From Prolixibacteraceae bacterium (GTDB taxonomy: Bacteria; Bacteroidota; Bacteroidia; Bacteroidales; Prolixibacteraceae): 64,000 nt of DNA. Made by a program: the position numbers and the translations under genes. The DNA lies in contig JAQUIJ010000013.1 of the NCBI GenBank assembly GCA_028683385.1, positions 1 through 64,000 of the forward strand, written 5' to 3'. The first letter of the stretch is position 1. Each line of letters opens with the position of its first letter. Positions 53,025-62,317 of this stretch are shown here, in pieces. The notes under the pieces were generated by a model that saw only the letters and a program-made list of their open reading frames with translations, searched no databases and was not told the DNA's origin.

Positions 53025-53330
53025 ATGGATGCCAGAATTGATTTAATAATTGAAAGACTAAAAGACGTATATGATCCGGAAATACCTGTGAACATTTACG
53101 ATCTGGGATTGATTTACAACGTTGACATTGACGAGACCAATAAGGCAAATATAATTATGACTTTAACTGCTCCCGGATGTCCGGTAGCCGATATATTGGT
53201 CGAAGATGTCAGGCAAGCTGCTCTTGCTGTTGAGGACATTAATGAAGCTGATGTTGAATTAACTTTTGATCCGCCCTGGGACAAATCGATGATGAGCGAA
53301 GAAGCTCGTCTGGAACTTGGATTTTTTTAA
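53025..53330 (+). CDS. sufT: SufT/MIP18 family (DUF59) Fe-S assembly protein
   Basis: Small protein of 101 residues consisting of one DUF59 domain. The motifs are DPEIPVNIYDLGLIYNV near 18-34 and LTAPGCPVADIL near 47-58, with its conserved Cys. Acts in Fe-S cluster maturation; in Bacteroidota it is often next to sufE. The gene ends at the shared terminator 53345-53364. Confidence 0.92.
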   Translation: MDARIDLIIERLKDVYDPEIPVNIYDLGLIYNVDIDETNKANIIMTLTAPGCPVADILVEDVRQAALAVEDINEADVELTFDPPWDKSMMSEEARLELGFF

Positions 53331-53344
53331 TTTTTACATATTTT

Positions 53345-53366
53345 AAACCAGCTTCGGCTGGTTTTT
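53345..53366. terminator. Terminator between sufT and histidine kinase 1
   Basis: AAACCAGC (53345-53352), loop TTCG, GCTGGTTT then a T-run. Serves both convergent genes; the same hairpin is found at 55210-55229. Confidence 0.9.
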
Positions 53367-55028
53367 TTATGATGAGATATCATTCAACGTCAGACCATCC
53401 AGTGTAAAGTAAAATGTCGATCCTTTCCCGGGTTCTGATTCCAACCATATTTTCCCTCCAAGTAACTCAACCAGCTTTTGGGTAATTGCAAGCCCCAAGC
53501 CTGTTCCGCGAAAAATTTTCCCGGAATTTTCATTCAATTTCCGGAATCGATGAAAAATCACTTGATGATATTCTTTACTGATTCCAATACCGGTGTCTTT
53601 TACATATAACACAATTTCATTGTTATCATAAAGGAAATAACCCATTTCAATGAATCCTGAATCTGTATATTTAAATGCATTCGAGAATAAATTAATCAAG
53701 ATTTGCCTCAAACGAACCCGGTCAGAGACAGCGAAAAGTGACTTTCCAACAATTGATTGACCAATTCTCAAGTCTACCTGAGAATTTATTTTTCCATGAT
53801 TAAATGTCAGGAGCAATTCAGAAATCAGTTCATCGATACTGAATTCCTGTTTCTTAAGAGTAAGTTGCTGAGCCTCAATTTTGGAAAGATCAATAATATC
53901 ATCAATCAACACTAATAGCGATTCAGTATTTGATTCGACCAAATCGATATATGACTTTTTCACCTCTGCACTTAAATGCGGGTCGTTCAACAATGATGAA
54001 AACCCAACAATTGAGTTCAAAGGTGTACGTATCTCATGCGAAACATTAGCTAAAAAAGCTGATTTTAAACGGTCGGCATCCTCTGCTTTTTCTTTTGCAT
54101 GTTGAAGTTCGAGATTCTGATTCTTATATTCTTCATTTAACAACGCGAATTCCAGATTTTGTTTTTGCAATTCTTTTTCAGTTTTAAAACGTCGTCTAAC
54201 TTCTACATTATTCGACCATATGGAATAGGCCATTCCAACGACCAAACCCACGCAAAATAAAACAAGAATTAATAAAGTCCAGTCGATAACACCCCAACCC
54301 AATCGGGTAAAAGTTAACATCAAACGGCTTTCATCTGGAGTAATAAATATTTCTGATTCAATCTCCGGAATAATCGATCCGTTGTACTTTTCTCGCCATA
54401 CGACTTCGCTATTTTCATCATCAATCCCAGCCCTGTAGCGAACCTTCATCTGATCAGGAACAAGAAACCGAATAACCTTCTCGCAGGAATAAACACCGGA
54501 TAAAAGGCCAAGAAATTTATCGCCCTTAAACACCGGAATCCAAATTTCGAATGAAGGATTGCCCTGTATGGCTTCAAATGCTTTTGTATATTGTGGAATC
54601 CGTAACTTTTTAGCTTGTGTCGCTGCTTTTTTTGGCTCTGTCAGATCGAGACGCAACCCAATAATCTGTTTATTTCCGGCAATTGGAGCTACATCCAAAA
54701 TATTAAACGATGAGTCGACCCATGTAATATTAATCATTTCCGGATGATCAGCTACATAGCTCGATGCCCGAAGTTGAAACTGATTGTGATCAAGGGTATT
54801 GTCGGCACGGTCTTTTGCCATCAACAATAAATAGTCTTCGTTGCCTTTTAGTCTCAATCTCACACTTTTGGCTGCAACATCAATATCCGATCTTATTTCC
54901 CTTTTCAGTGAACGGTCAATTCTGATTTGAATCAAAACAATTAGTAATCCAAATACTAAAATAAACCCTGCCAGTAAAAGCATAGGACTATACCACGATG
55001 TCGGTCTTATTTTCTTCAGAATACTCAT
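53367..55028 (-). CDS. Membrane sensor histidine kinase 1 (tandem pair)
   Basis: Protein of 553 residues. Helices near 17-36 and 250-272 enclose a periplasmic sensor of about 210 residues that resembles the CHASE/Cache type. A coiled coil leads to HisKA, with the phospho-acceptor in [21 protein letters not shown] near residue 335. HATPase N, G1 and G2 boxes are NAFKYT, DTGIGIS and GTGLGLAI. The kinase half (from about 325) is very similar to that of kinase 2, while the sensor is unrelated. No receiver domain or response regulator is adjacent. Confidence 0.92.
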   Translation of the reverse strand: MSILKKIRPTSWYSPMLLLAGFILVFGLLIVLIQIRIDRSLKREIRSDIDVAAKSVRLRLKGNEDYLLLMAKDRADNTLDHNQFQLRASSYVADHPEMINITWVDSSFNILDVAPIAGNKQIIGLRLDLTEPKKAATQAKKLRIPQYTKAFEAIQGNPSFEIWIPVFKGDKFLGLLSGVYSCEKVIRFLVPDQMKVRYRAGIDDENSEVVWREKYNGSIIPEIESEIFITPDESRLMLTFTRLGWGVIDWTLLILVLFCVGLVVGMAYSIWSNNVEVRRRFKTEKELQKQNLEFALLNEEYKNQNLELQHAKEKAEDADRLKSAFLANVSHEIRTPLNSIVGFSSLLNDPHLSAEVKKSYIDLVESNTESLLVLIDDIIDLSKIEAQQLTLKKQEFSIDELISELLLTFNHGKINSQVDLRIGQSIVGKSLFAVSDRVRLRQILINLFSNAFKYTDSGFIEMGYFLYDNNEIVLYVKDTGIGISKEYHQVIFHRFRKLNENSGKIFRGTGLGLAITQKLVELLGGKIWLESEPGKGSTFYFTLDGLTLNDISS

Positions 55029-55209
55029 GTTATATCACATCAAAATGTGTCAAACCCCGATTTTGCACTCACCGTCAATTTTTTCGTCAATTAAAGGATG
55101 TAATTTATAAATATACATCTAATAGTTATCATATTGGGTAGCTTTTTAAGAATACAATGATGCATCAAGATGATTATTTTGAACTTGCTTTTTAATCTTT
55201 ATAAGTTTC

Positions 55210-55229
55210 AAACCAGCTTCGGCTGGTTT
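55210..55229 (-). terminator. Terminator of histidine kinase 2, duplicate of 53345-53364
   Basis: AAACCAGC, TTCG, GCTGGTTT, followed by the T-run of the plus strand and near-identical bases into the stop region. It ends the kinase 2 transcript before kinase 1 begins. Confidence 0.85.
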
Positions 55230-55230
55230 T

Positions 55231-57204
55231 TTATGATGAGATGTCATTCATCGTCAGGCCATCCAGAGTAAAGTAAAAAGTCGATCCTTTCCCAAGTTCA
55301 GATTCCAACCATATTTTCCCTCCAAGTAACTCAACCAATTTTTGAGTAATTGCCAAACCTAAGCCAGTACCTCTGAATACTTTTCCTGAGTTCTCGTTAA
55401 GTTTCCTGAAACGATGAAAAACAGCTTTATGGTATTCTTTACTGATCCCGATTCCTGTATCTTTTACAAACAATACAATTCCATGAATATCATCTTCTCT
55501 GTATCCAAACTCGATAAAGCCATTATTGGTAAATTTCGCTGCATTCGAAAGTAAATTAATAAATATCTGTCTAATCCGAATCCGATCAGAATTAACAATC
55601 AGTTCTTTATCGTCCGAAAGCTTCTTCATCCTCAACTCAACGTTTGGATTATTTTGAGTTTGACTGAAGATCTGGAATAATTCAGACATCAGCGAATCAA
55701 TACTGAATATCTGTTTCTTAAGGGTAAGCTGCTGAGCTTCAATTTTCGACAGGTCGATAATTTCATCAATCAAAACCAACAGGGATTCGGTATTTGATTC
55801 GACCAGATCAATATATATTTTTTTTGTCTCGTCGCTTAAATCCGGTTCACTTAACAACGATGAAAAGCCAACAATTGAATTCAGTGGCGTCCGTATCTCG
55901 TGCGATACATTGGCTAAGAAAGCTGATTTCAAATTATCCGATTCTTCGGCTTTCTTTTTAGCTTCCATTAATTTGACATTTGTATCTTGAAGTTGACCGT
56001 TAGCATTTTCTAGCTCTAAAATTACCCTGCTAAGTTGTTCTTGTGCTTCTTCCAATTCCAATTTTTGCGACTCTATTTCCCGAAGTTGATTATTGGTTCT
56101 CTTTTGTTTGTTTTTACGCCTTCGGTTTACAACAGAGAGAACGACAACAATAAAACTCAATACTACCAAAACGATAAACAACACGCCAAAATTTTCTTTG
56201 TCAAAAAGAGTTTTCTGATTGATAATTACAGCATATAATGGGAGTTTTTTGGCTGAAATATTGTACTTATCGAGCATTTTATGATCGAAAAAACTACTCT
56301 GTCCTTCTATATAAACGTGTTGGAATGTGTCTGTTGGCTTCTTATTCAGCAAATTGATAAGCAAATCAACAGATTTAGCTCCATGCCTTTTCCCACTTTG
56401 AAAAAGGCCACCAACAATTCCAACTCCATTATAAATCGGATCGTTTGTAAATACCGGTACTTTCGCCCTGAGGCAAATTTGTTTTACAAGTGGCATTGGG
56501 TCCACCAACCTGCCATTCTTGTCCTGACTAATACCGATGTAATAAATAGCGTCATAATCATTTTCCGAACTTACCATTCGATAAATGGTGTCCAAATCAA
56601 TCACTTCAGGGAACAAAATTGTAAAATCCTTAAATACCTGAGCCTGTCTGAGAAACTCTTTCCTGTAAATTAATCCGGTAGTTGTTAAATCAGTAATAAT
56701 GAGTAATCGTTTAGAATTTGGTAATAAATTCCGAATAAAACCCACAACATTTTCATTGCTTCCACTCTCTTTTAATCCATAATATCTTGAACCTTCTAAC
56801 GAATAATCTTCCGGATTGGATATACCGGCAAAAACCACAGGAACATCTGGGAAAAACGTCTTTTCATATTGAATCACGAAATCGAGCGCATCATTATCCG
56901 TTACAAGTAATCCATCCATTTGAATCCCCGAATATTTCTTCTGAAAATATTCTTTTTCAATTTCAAAGTTCGATTTGCCAAATTGTTTGGAGTTCAAATA
57001 TTCAATGAAAAGATTATAGTTTGGATGGTTTTTAAACGTTTTAACTATTCCGGCAGTCAGACTATCCGTCCAGGCAAGGCCTTGATGGTAAGAGTTTATC
57101 AACAATACGTTTTTAATCCCATCGCTTGCAGGAAATGCAGAAACGCTAGCAACCGAGCATGCTAATAATAAGACCAAAAACAATATTTGAATAGATCTAC
57201 GCAA
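55231..57204 (-). CDS. Hybrid-sensor histidine kinase 2 with ABC-substrate-binding-like periplasmic domain
   Basis: Protein of 657 residues. A signal peptide (1-23) precedes a periplasmic domain of about 310 residues that looks like an ABC substrate-binding protein: GIKNVLLINSYHQGLAWTDSL at the start and YAVIINQKTLFD at the end. Then come one membrane helix (about 342-360), a coiled coil, HisKA ([18 protein letters not shown]) and HATPase ([15 protein letters not shown]). The sensor suggests detection of a small periplasmic ligand. The kinase core closely matches kinase 1. No receiver domain. Confidence 0.9.
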   Translation of the reverse strand: MRRSIQILFLVLLLACSVASVSAFPASDGIKNVLLINSYHQGLAWTDSLTAGIVKTFKNHPNYNLFIEYLNSKQFGKSNFEIEKEYFQKKYSGIQMDGLLVTDNDALDFVIQYEKTFFPDVPVVFAGISNPEDYSLEGSRYYGLKESGSNENVVGFIRNLLPNSKRLLIITDLTTTGLIYRKEFLRQAQVFKDFTILFPEVIDLDTIYRMVSSENDYDAIYYIGISQDKNGRLVDPMPLVKQICLRAKVPVFTNDPIYNGVGIVGGLFQSGKRHGAKSVDLLINLLNKKPTDTFQHVYIEGQSSFFDHKMLDKYNISAKKLPLYAVIINQKTLFDKENFGVLFIVLVVLSFIVVVLSVVNRRRKNKQKRTNNQLREIESQKLELEEAQEQLSRVILELENANGQLQDTNVKLMEAKKKAEESDNLKSAFLANVSHEIRTPLNSIVGFSSLLSEPDLSDETKKIYIDLVESNTESLLVLIDEIIDLSKIEAQQLTLKKQIFSIDSLMSELFQIFSQTQNNPNVELRMKKLSDDKELIVNSDRIRIRQIFINLLSNAAKFTNNGFIEFGYREDDIHGIVLFVKDTGIGISKEYHKAVFHRFRKLNENSGKVFRGTGLGLAITQKLVELLGGKIWLESELGKGSTFYFTLDGLTMNDISS

Positions 57205-57289
57205 GCGGTATTCGTGTAAGTTAGTTATGATTTTAGAAAAATAGCTAAAATTTTGGAATAAATGAATTTACGCTACTTTTATAAAGAGA

Positions 57290-57324
57290 AAAGGCGAATA
57301 TCCATTCTTTGGATATTCGCCTTT
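57290..57324. terminator. Terminator downstream of aspS
   Basis: AAAGGCGAATATCC (57290-57303) and GGATATTCGCCTTT (57311-57324) form a perfect 14-bp stem with loop ATTCTTT. It lies 21 bp past the aspS stop. Confidence 0.88.
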
Positions 57325-57345
57325 AACTACAAAATGAATAATTAC

Positions 57346-59103
57346 TTATTTCTTTTCTTTCAAATTCACTACTAAATTCAACTCATCCAATTGCTCCGAC
57401 GAAATAATGGATGGGCTGTCCATCATCACATCACGTCCTGAATTGTTTTTAGGGAATGCAATGGTGTCACGAATACTTTCCAGACCGGCAAACATTGAAG
57501 TTAAACGGTCGAATCCGAAAGCGATGCCAGCATGTGGCGGCGCCCCGAATTTGAATGCATTCATCAGGAAGCCAAACTGATATTCAGCTTGTTCAGGTGT
57601 AAAGCCTAGTAATCCAAACATTTTGGCCTGAAGGGCTTTGTCGAAAATACGAACTGAACCACCTCCAATTTCAACACCGTTGATAACCAAATCGTAGGCA
57701 TTGGCACGAACCGCTCCCGGATTGGTTTCCAGAAGGGCAATGTCCTCAGGTTTTGGTGCTGTAAATGGATGGTGCATAGCATAAAAACGTGCTGTATCTT
57801 CATCCCATTCGAGTAAAGGGAAATCGACCACCCACAATGGCTGAAACACGTTTTTATCGCGCAATCCCAACTGATTGGCCATTTCGAGACGCATGTCGCC
57901 AATGGCTTTCAGCATTTTTTCTTTCACTCCTGAAAGGATAAGAAGCAAGTCACCTGGTTTTGCCCCAAATACTTCTACCCATTTCTGAAGTTCTTCGACA
58001 CTATAAAATTTATCGACTGATGATTTGATCGTTCCGTCGGTATTCACTTTCACATAAACCAATCCTTTGGCTCCAATCTGAGGGCGTTTCACCCATTCGG
58101 TAAGAGCGTCAAGCTGCTTGCGGGTATATTCAGAACAACCTTCGGCACAGATTCCACCAATAAATTGAGCATCATCAAATACCGAAAATCCGTGTCCTTT
58201 TGCCAACACCGTAATATCTTTGATTTTCATTCCAAAGCGAATATCCGGTTTGTCCGATCCGTAGCTTCCCATTGCTTCAGAATACGGCATCCGTGGAAAT
58301 TCAGTGATATCAATGCCTTTAATTTCCTTGAACAGGTATTTAGTCAGGCCTTCGAACATATTCAGAATATCTTCCTGCTCAACAAACGACATTTCGCAGT
58401 CGATCTGGGTAAATTCGGGTTGACGGTCGGCACGCAAATCCTCATCGCGGAAACATTTTACGATCTGGTAGTAGCGGTCGAAACCCGCCACCATCAGCAA
58501 CTGTTTCAATTGTTGCGGCGACTGTGGCAGTGCGTAAAACTCGCCAGGATTCATGCGCGAAGGAACTACAAAATCGCGTGCTCCTTCCGGAGTTGATTTG
58601 ATCAGAACCGGAGTTTCGGTTTCGATGAAATCTTTACTATCGAGGTACGAGCGTGTGGCGAAAGCCATTTTCGAACGTAAAATCAACGTGTCGCGAACAG
58701 GTGCGCGGCGCAAATCGAGGTAACGGTATTTCATGCGGATTTCGTCGCCGCCATCGCTTTCGTCTTCGATGGTAAACGGCGGAGTGTCCGAACTATTCAG
58801 AATGTTTAATGCTGTCACGGCCAGTTCGACCTCGCCGGTTGGTATATTTTTGTTTTTGCTGCTGCGTTCGCGAACAGTTCCGGTTGCCTGAACCACATAC
58901 TCGCGCCCCAATTGATTGCCCAATTCGGCAACAGATTGTTCTGTTTTTTCGTCGAAAACCAGCTGAGTAATGCCGTAACGGTCGCGAAGATCGATAAAAG
59001 TCATTCCACCCAGGTTACGAACGCGCTGAACCCAGCCTGCAAGGGTTACTACCGAACCCTGATGATTGATGCGTATTTCGCCGCATGTATGTGTTCTGTA
59101 CAT
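57346..59103 (-). CDS. aspS: AspS, aspartyl-tRNA synthetase
   Basis: Class II synthetase, bacterial type with GAD insertion; 585 residues from [10 protein letters not shown], the normal length. The anticodon-binding OB fold opens with [23 protein letters not shown]. Motif 2 is [18 protein letters not shown] near residue 217-234, and motif 3 is [13 protein letters not shown] near 529-541. The frame upstream to 59196 adds 31 unlikely residues and is rejected. Discriminating versus non-discriminating type is not determined. Confidence 0.97.
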   Translation of the reverse strand: MYRTHTCGEIRINHQGSVVTLAGWVQRVRNLGGMTFIDLRDRYGITQLVFDEKTEQSVAELGNQLGREYVVQATGTVRERSSKNKNIPTGEVELAVTALNILNSSDTPPFTIEDESDGGDEIRMKYRYLDLRRAPVRDTLILRSKMAFATRSYLDSKDFIETETPVLIKSTPEGARDFVVPSRMNPGEFYALPQSPQQLKQLLMVAGFDRYYQIVKCFRDEDLRADRQPEFTQIDCEMSFVEQEDILNMFEGLTKYLFKEIKGIDITEFPRMPYSEAMGSYGSDKPDIRFGMKIKDITVLAKGHGFSVFDDAQFIGGICAEGCSEYTRKQLDALTEWVKRPQIGAKGLVYVKVNTDGTIKSSVDKFYSVEELQKWVEVFGAKPGDLLLILSGVKEKMLKAIGDMRLEMANQLGLRDKNVFQPLWVVDFPLLEWDEDTARFYAMHHPFTAPKPEDIALLETNPGAVRANAYDLVINGVEIGGGSVRIFDKALQAKMFGLLGFTPEQAEYQFGFLMNAFKFGAPPHAGIAFGFDRLTSMFAGLESIRDTIAFPKNNSGRDVMMDSPSIISSEQLDELNLVVNLKEKK

Positions 59104-59245
59104 AGTTGTTTCTTTTTGTTCGGTGCAAAAATAAGCAGTTTTTGGAATAAAAGGTTGGGAAAAGTCAGAATAGACTGGAAAAAGCCAGATATTCATGTTG
59201 CTCCTCCTATTTAAACAAAAAAAGAAGGACTTCTGAATTTCTTTT

Positions 59246-59253
59246 TACTTTTG
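59246..59253 (+). promoter_or_regulatory. -7 box TACTTTTG for tadA
   Basis: Exact TAnnTTTG match, 25 bp before the tadA ATG at 59278. Confidence 0.5.
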
Positions 59254-59277
59254 ACCTGAAACTTTTGACTTGAGCAA

Positions 59278-59718
59278 ATGGAACTTTTTAACGACGAATA
59301 TTTTATGCGACGGGCGCTTCAGGAAGCCGAACAGGCTTTTGCTGAAGGCGAAATCCCGGTTGGGGCAGTAGTGGTTTCGCAAAACAGAATCATTGCCCGC
59401 GCTCACAACCTGACCGAAACGCTGAACGATGTAACTGCTCACGCTGAAATGCAAGCCATCACTGCAGCGGCTAATCTTTTGGGTGGAAAATACCTAAACG
59501 AATGCACGTTATACGTTACGCTTGAACCCTGCGTGATGTGCGCCGGAGCTTTAGGCTGGTCGCAGATTGGTAAAGTTGTCTATGGTGCTTCCGACGAAAA
59601 ACGCGGATTCAATAAGTTTGCACCAGCAGCTTTACATCCCAAAACTGAAGTTATTTTCGGTATCCTCGAAAACGAATGCTCCCAATTGATAAAGGATTTT
59701 TTTCTGAAAAAAAGATAA
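59278..59718 (+). CDS. tadA: TadA-type tRNA adenosine(34) deaminase
   Basis: Zinc-dependent deaminase that makes inosine at the wobble position of tRNA-Arg(ACG). It has 146 residues; His55 and Glu57 are in the HAE motif and Cys85 and Cys88 in PCVMC. All Zn ligands and the proton shuttle are present, and the length suits TadA. Other nucleoside deaminases share the fold, so the tRNA role is strong but not proven. Confidence 0.92.
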   Translation: MELFNDEYFMRRALQEAEQAFAEGEIPVGAVVVSQNRIIARAHNLTETLNDVTAHAEMQAITAAANLLGGKYLNECTLYVTLEPCVMCAGALGWSQIGKVVYGASDEKRGFNKFAPAALHPKTEVIFGILENECSQLIKDFFLKKR

Positions 59719-59737
59719 AATTTGTTACTCTAATCCG

Positions 59738-59837
59738 TTCGCTAAAGCGAAACGGCAAAGGATAATCGATCAAATCATCATCGGAGCAATATCCCTGCCT
59801 GCGGCTGGCAGGCTTTGCCGTCACATTTATGTGACGG
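59738..59837. repeat. Structured intergenic cluster of palindromes
   Basis: Three nearby hairpins: TTCGCTAAAGCGAA (59738-59751), CCTGCC...GGCAGG (59794-59812) and CCGTCACA, TTTA, TGTGACGG (59818-59837). The middle one is flanked by an 8-bp inverted pair CGGCAAAG (59753-59760) and CTTTGCCG (59813-59820). No T-run, so not a plain terminator. Confidence 0.55.
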
Positions 59838-59848
59838 ACATGAAACAA

Positions 59849-61084
59849 TCAATCAACGTCTTCGATTTCAAACCCCACCTTTTTCAAATCTTCCCAGAAA
59901 GCCGGATACGATTTGGTGACCACCATTGGATCGAGAATGGCAACAGGTCCATAGGTTTGGCAAGCCGGAGCAAATGCCATGGCCATGCGGTGATCATGGT
60001 AGGTTTCAATTTCAGGAACAGCCTGTTTTTCGAGCGGAAAAGTGCCATTCCATTTCAATTCACCATGAGCGGGTTCGGTGATTTGGACACCAAATTTGGC
60101 CAGCTCATCCTGAAGTGCGGCAATGCGGTTGGTTTCTTTTATTTTCAGGGTTTCCAGTCCGGTAAAATGAAATGGTATCTGTTTCATCACACATAAAACA
60201 GCGAAAGTCTGCGCCACATCAGGATTTTCAATGAAATTGAGTTGCAAATATTTTGGAAGTGATTGCCCAATCTTAGTCAAACGTGACCCTTTTTCGGTTG
60301 CAGTTGTCTGGATTCCCAATTGTTCAAACCATTGCGCAATCATTGCATCACCCTGAAGACTTTCAGTAGTTAATCCAATCAGTTCAACATCGACATCATC
60401 GGATAAAACGGCCATCTGATACCAATACGATGCGCCCGACCAGTCGGCCTCAACCGAAAATGGAAGAGCTTTGTATTTTTGTTCTGAAATACGTATTTCA
60501 TTACCTTTCCACACATGCTTAACACCAAATCGCTCCATCAGTTTCAGTGTCATTTCGATGTACGAGCGCGAGGTGATTTTATTCTTCAGGCGCAAAGTCA
60601 GGCCATCTTCAATGGTTGGCGCGATCATCAAAAGAGCCGAAATATACTGACTGCTCACACTTCCATCCAGTTCGAGCACACAGCCTTTTAAGTGCGAACC
60701 AAAGATTTTTAGCGGAGGGAAACCCTCATTTTCGATGTACTCAATCCGTGCCCCAAGTTTATTCAAGGCATCAACCAAAATTCCGATGGGTCGTTGTTTC
60801 ATCCGATCGGAACCGGTAATGATCCATTCGCCCACAATCTGCGAGAGGAAAGCCGTGAGAAAACGCATGGCAGTTCCGGCGTGGCCAATATCAAAACGAT
60901 TCGTATTCGAATTAAAAACCTGACTCATCACCCGAACATCATCACTATCCGAAAGATTTTCAATAGAATACGGACTATAACTCAGCGCATGAATAATCAG
61001 CGCGCGGTTGGCAATGCTTTTTGAACCCGGAAGAACGATGCTTCCTTTCAAGGTTTTATCGGGTTTGGAAACGATGTATTTCAT
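59849..61084 (-). CDS. aroA: AroA, 3-phosphoshikimate 1-carboxyvinyltransferase (EPSP synthase)
   Basis: Shikimate pathway enzyme joining shikimate-3-phosphate and PEP. It has 411 residues, with the PEP/S3P site LPGSKSIANRALIIHALS near residue 18-35, GHAGTAMRFLTAF near 78-90, and SSQYISALLM near 143-152. Follows aroB on the same strand after 42 bp that hold a family-2 repeat. Confidence 0.95.
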   Translation of the reverse strand: MKYIVSKPDKTLKGSIVLPGSKSIANRALIIHALSYSPYSIENLSDSDDVRVMSQVFNSNTNRFDIGHAGTAMRFLTAFLSQIVGEWIITGSDRMKQRPIGILVDALNKLGARIEYIENEGFPPLKIFGSHLKGCVLELDGSVSSQYISALLMIAPTIEDGLTLRLKNKITSRSYIEMTLKLMERFGVKHVWKGNEIRISEQKYKALPFSVEADWSGASYWYQMAVLSDDVDVELIGLTTESLQGDAMIAQWFEQLGIQTTATEKGSRLTKIGQSLPKYLQLNFIENPDVAQTFAVLCVMKQIPFHFTGLETLKIKETNRIAALQDELAKFGVQITEPAHGELKWNGTFPLEKQAVPEIETYHDHRMAMAFAPACQTYGPVAILDPMVVTKSYPAFWEDLKKVGFEIEDVD

Positions 61085-61092
61085 TTTTTAAT

Positions 61093-61162
61093 TGTTTCGG
61101 GTTGCGAGTTTCATGTTACGGGTAATTTACAATTCGGAACTCGTATCCCGTAACCCGCAACT
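61093..61162. repeat. Dispersed repeat, family 2, overlapping the aroB 3' end
   Basis: TTTCGGGTTGCGAGTT then TGTTACGGG at the left; GAACTCGTATCCCGTAACCC at the right is the inverted relative. The right half lies in the aroB frame and encodes its last residues and stop. Confidence 0.7.
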
Positions 61163-62218
61163 TTTATAATAATTCAGCGCTTCAACGATCAGTTCTTTCG
61201 GACAATCCACATTAATTTCAACCTTGCCGATTTCTGGAATCAGTGTGAAATTGATACGCTTGCCTTCGTTCTTTTTATCGTGGGTCATGAGTTGGTACAA
61301 CGCTTCAAAATCGCTTTCCTGAATCTCGAATTTGCCGTATTTGGAAATCATCCACGAAGAAATGCTGTTCAGTTCCTCAATTCCCAGTCCGCATTGTTTC
61401 ACAGACAAATAAAGCTCGGCAATCATTCCGTAAACCACTGCATAGCCATGCAAAATCGGACGACCGGTTTTCATGGCGTAACTCTCGAACGCGTGCCCAA
61501 CAGTGTGTCCAAAATTCAAAGCTTTCCTAATGTTTTGTTCCGTCAGATCGTTCAGCACGTGCCATTCTTTTACCGCAACCGAATGTGCAATTATTTCCTG
61601 AAGGGCATCGTAATCGATGTTTTCCATATCGAAAGCCAGCAATTCGTCCCAATGTTCCCGACTTTTTATCAAACCATGTTTCAACATTTCGGCATAACCC
61701 GAAAGAAAATTCTCACGATCAATCGTTTTTAGAAAATTAACATTGATGATCACCGAATTTGGTTCCATAAAAACGCCAATTTCATTCTTTAAGCCGTTAA
61801 AATTGAAGCCGGTTTTCCCACCAAGCGAAGCATCAACCTGAGCCAAAAGTGTTGTAGGGATATTCACAAAATCCAATCCGCGCTTGAATGTTGAAGCAGC
61901 GAAACCGCCCAAATCGGTAAGCATTCCGCCACCAATGTTGATCAACAGCGATTTGCGATCGGCTCCGTTGTTACTCAAAAAGTCCCAAACAAAACCAATC
62001 GACTGAATATTTTTGTTCTCTTCACCGGAAGGAATCGCTACAGTCCGAATTGAAAATTCATCGATAACCGGTTGAATAAGGGGAAGGCAAAATCCCGCAG
62101 CCGTTTGATCAGTTAACAGAAACACTTTTCCAACAGGATACTTTTGAACTATTTTACGAAGTTCCACATCAATCTGCTGTGAAAAGATGATATTTGAATG
62201 TACTTTTGAATCAGTCAT
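61127..62218 (-). CDS. aroB: AroB, 3-dehydroquinate synthase
   Basis: NAD- and metal-dependent enzyme converting DAHP to 3-dehydroquinate. It has 363 residues. The NAD-binding region IPSGEENKN is near 79-87, GGGMLTDLGGFAASTFKRG near 96-114, and the metal site ALNFGHTVGHAFE near 232-244, with LHGYAVVYGM following. The last 11 or so residues (SCGLRDTSSEL) derive from a family-2 repeat, so the C-terminus has been altered by that element. Confidence 0.95.
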   Translation of the reverse strand: MTDSKVHSNIIFSQQIDVELRKIVQKYPVGKVFLLTDQTAAGFCLPLIQPVIDEFSIRTVAIPSGEENKNIQSIGFVWDFLSNNGADRKSLLINIGGGMLTDLGGFAASTFKRGLDFVNIPTTLLAQVDASLGGKTGFNFNGLKNEIGVFMEPNSVIINVNFLKTIDRENFLSGYAEMLKHGLIKSREHWDELLAFDMENIDYDALQEIIAHSVAVKEWHVLNDLTEQNIRKALNFGHTVGHAFESYAMKTGRPILHGYAVVYGMIAELYLSVKQCGLGIEELNSISSWMISKYGKFEIQESDFEALYQLMTHDKKNEGKRINFTLIPEIGKVEINVDCPKELIVEALNYYKSCGLRDTSSEL

Positions 62219-62241
62219 ACACGTTCTAAATTATACTCCGG

Positions 62242-62249
62242 CAAAGTTA
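62242..62249 (-). promoter_or_regulatory. -7 box TAACTTTG for aroB-aroA
   Basis: Exact TAnnTTTG match on the minus strand, 24 bp before the aroB ATG at 62218. Confidence 0.5.
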
Positions 62250-62317
62250 AGTTATTTTGCCAAAGCTTGGAATTTGTCAGCAAAAAGCCGGGATTATTTA
62301 CAATTTTATCAGGAACC

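Noticed and set aside
59104-59196. N-terminal extension of aspS by 31 residues
   Set aside because: AspS normally begins MYRTHTCG; the extension is not aspS-like.
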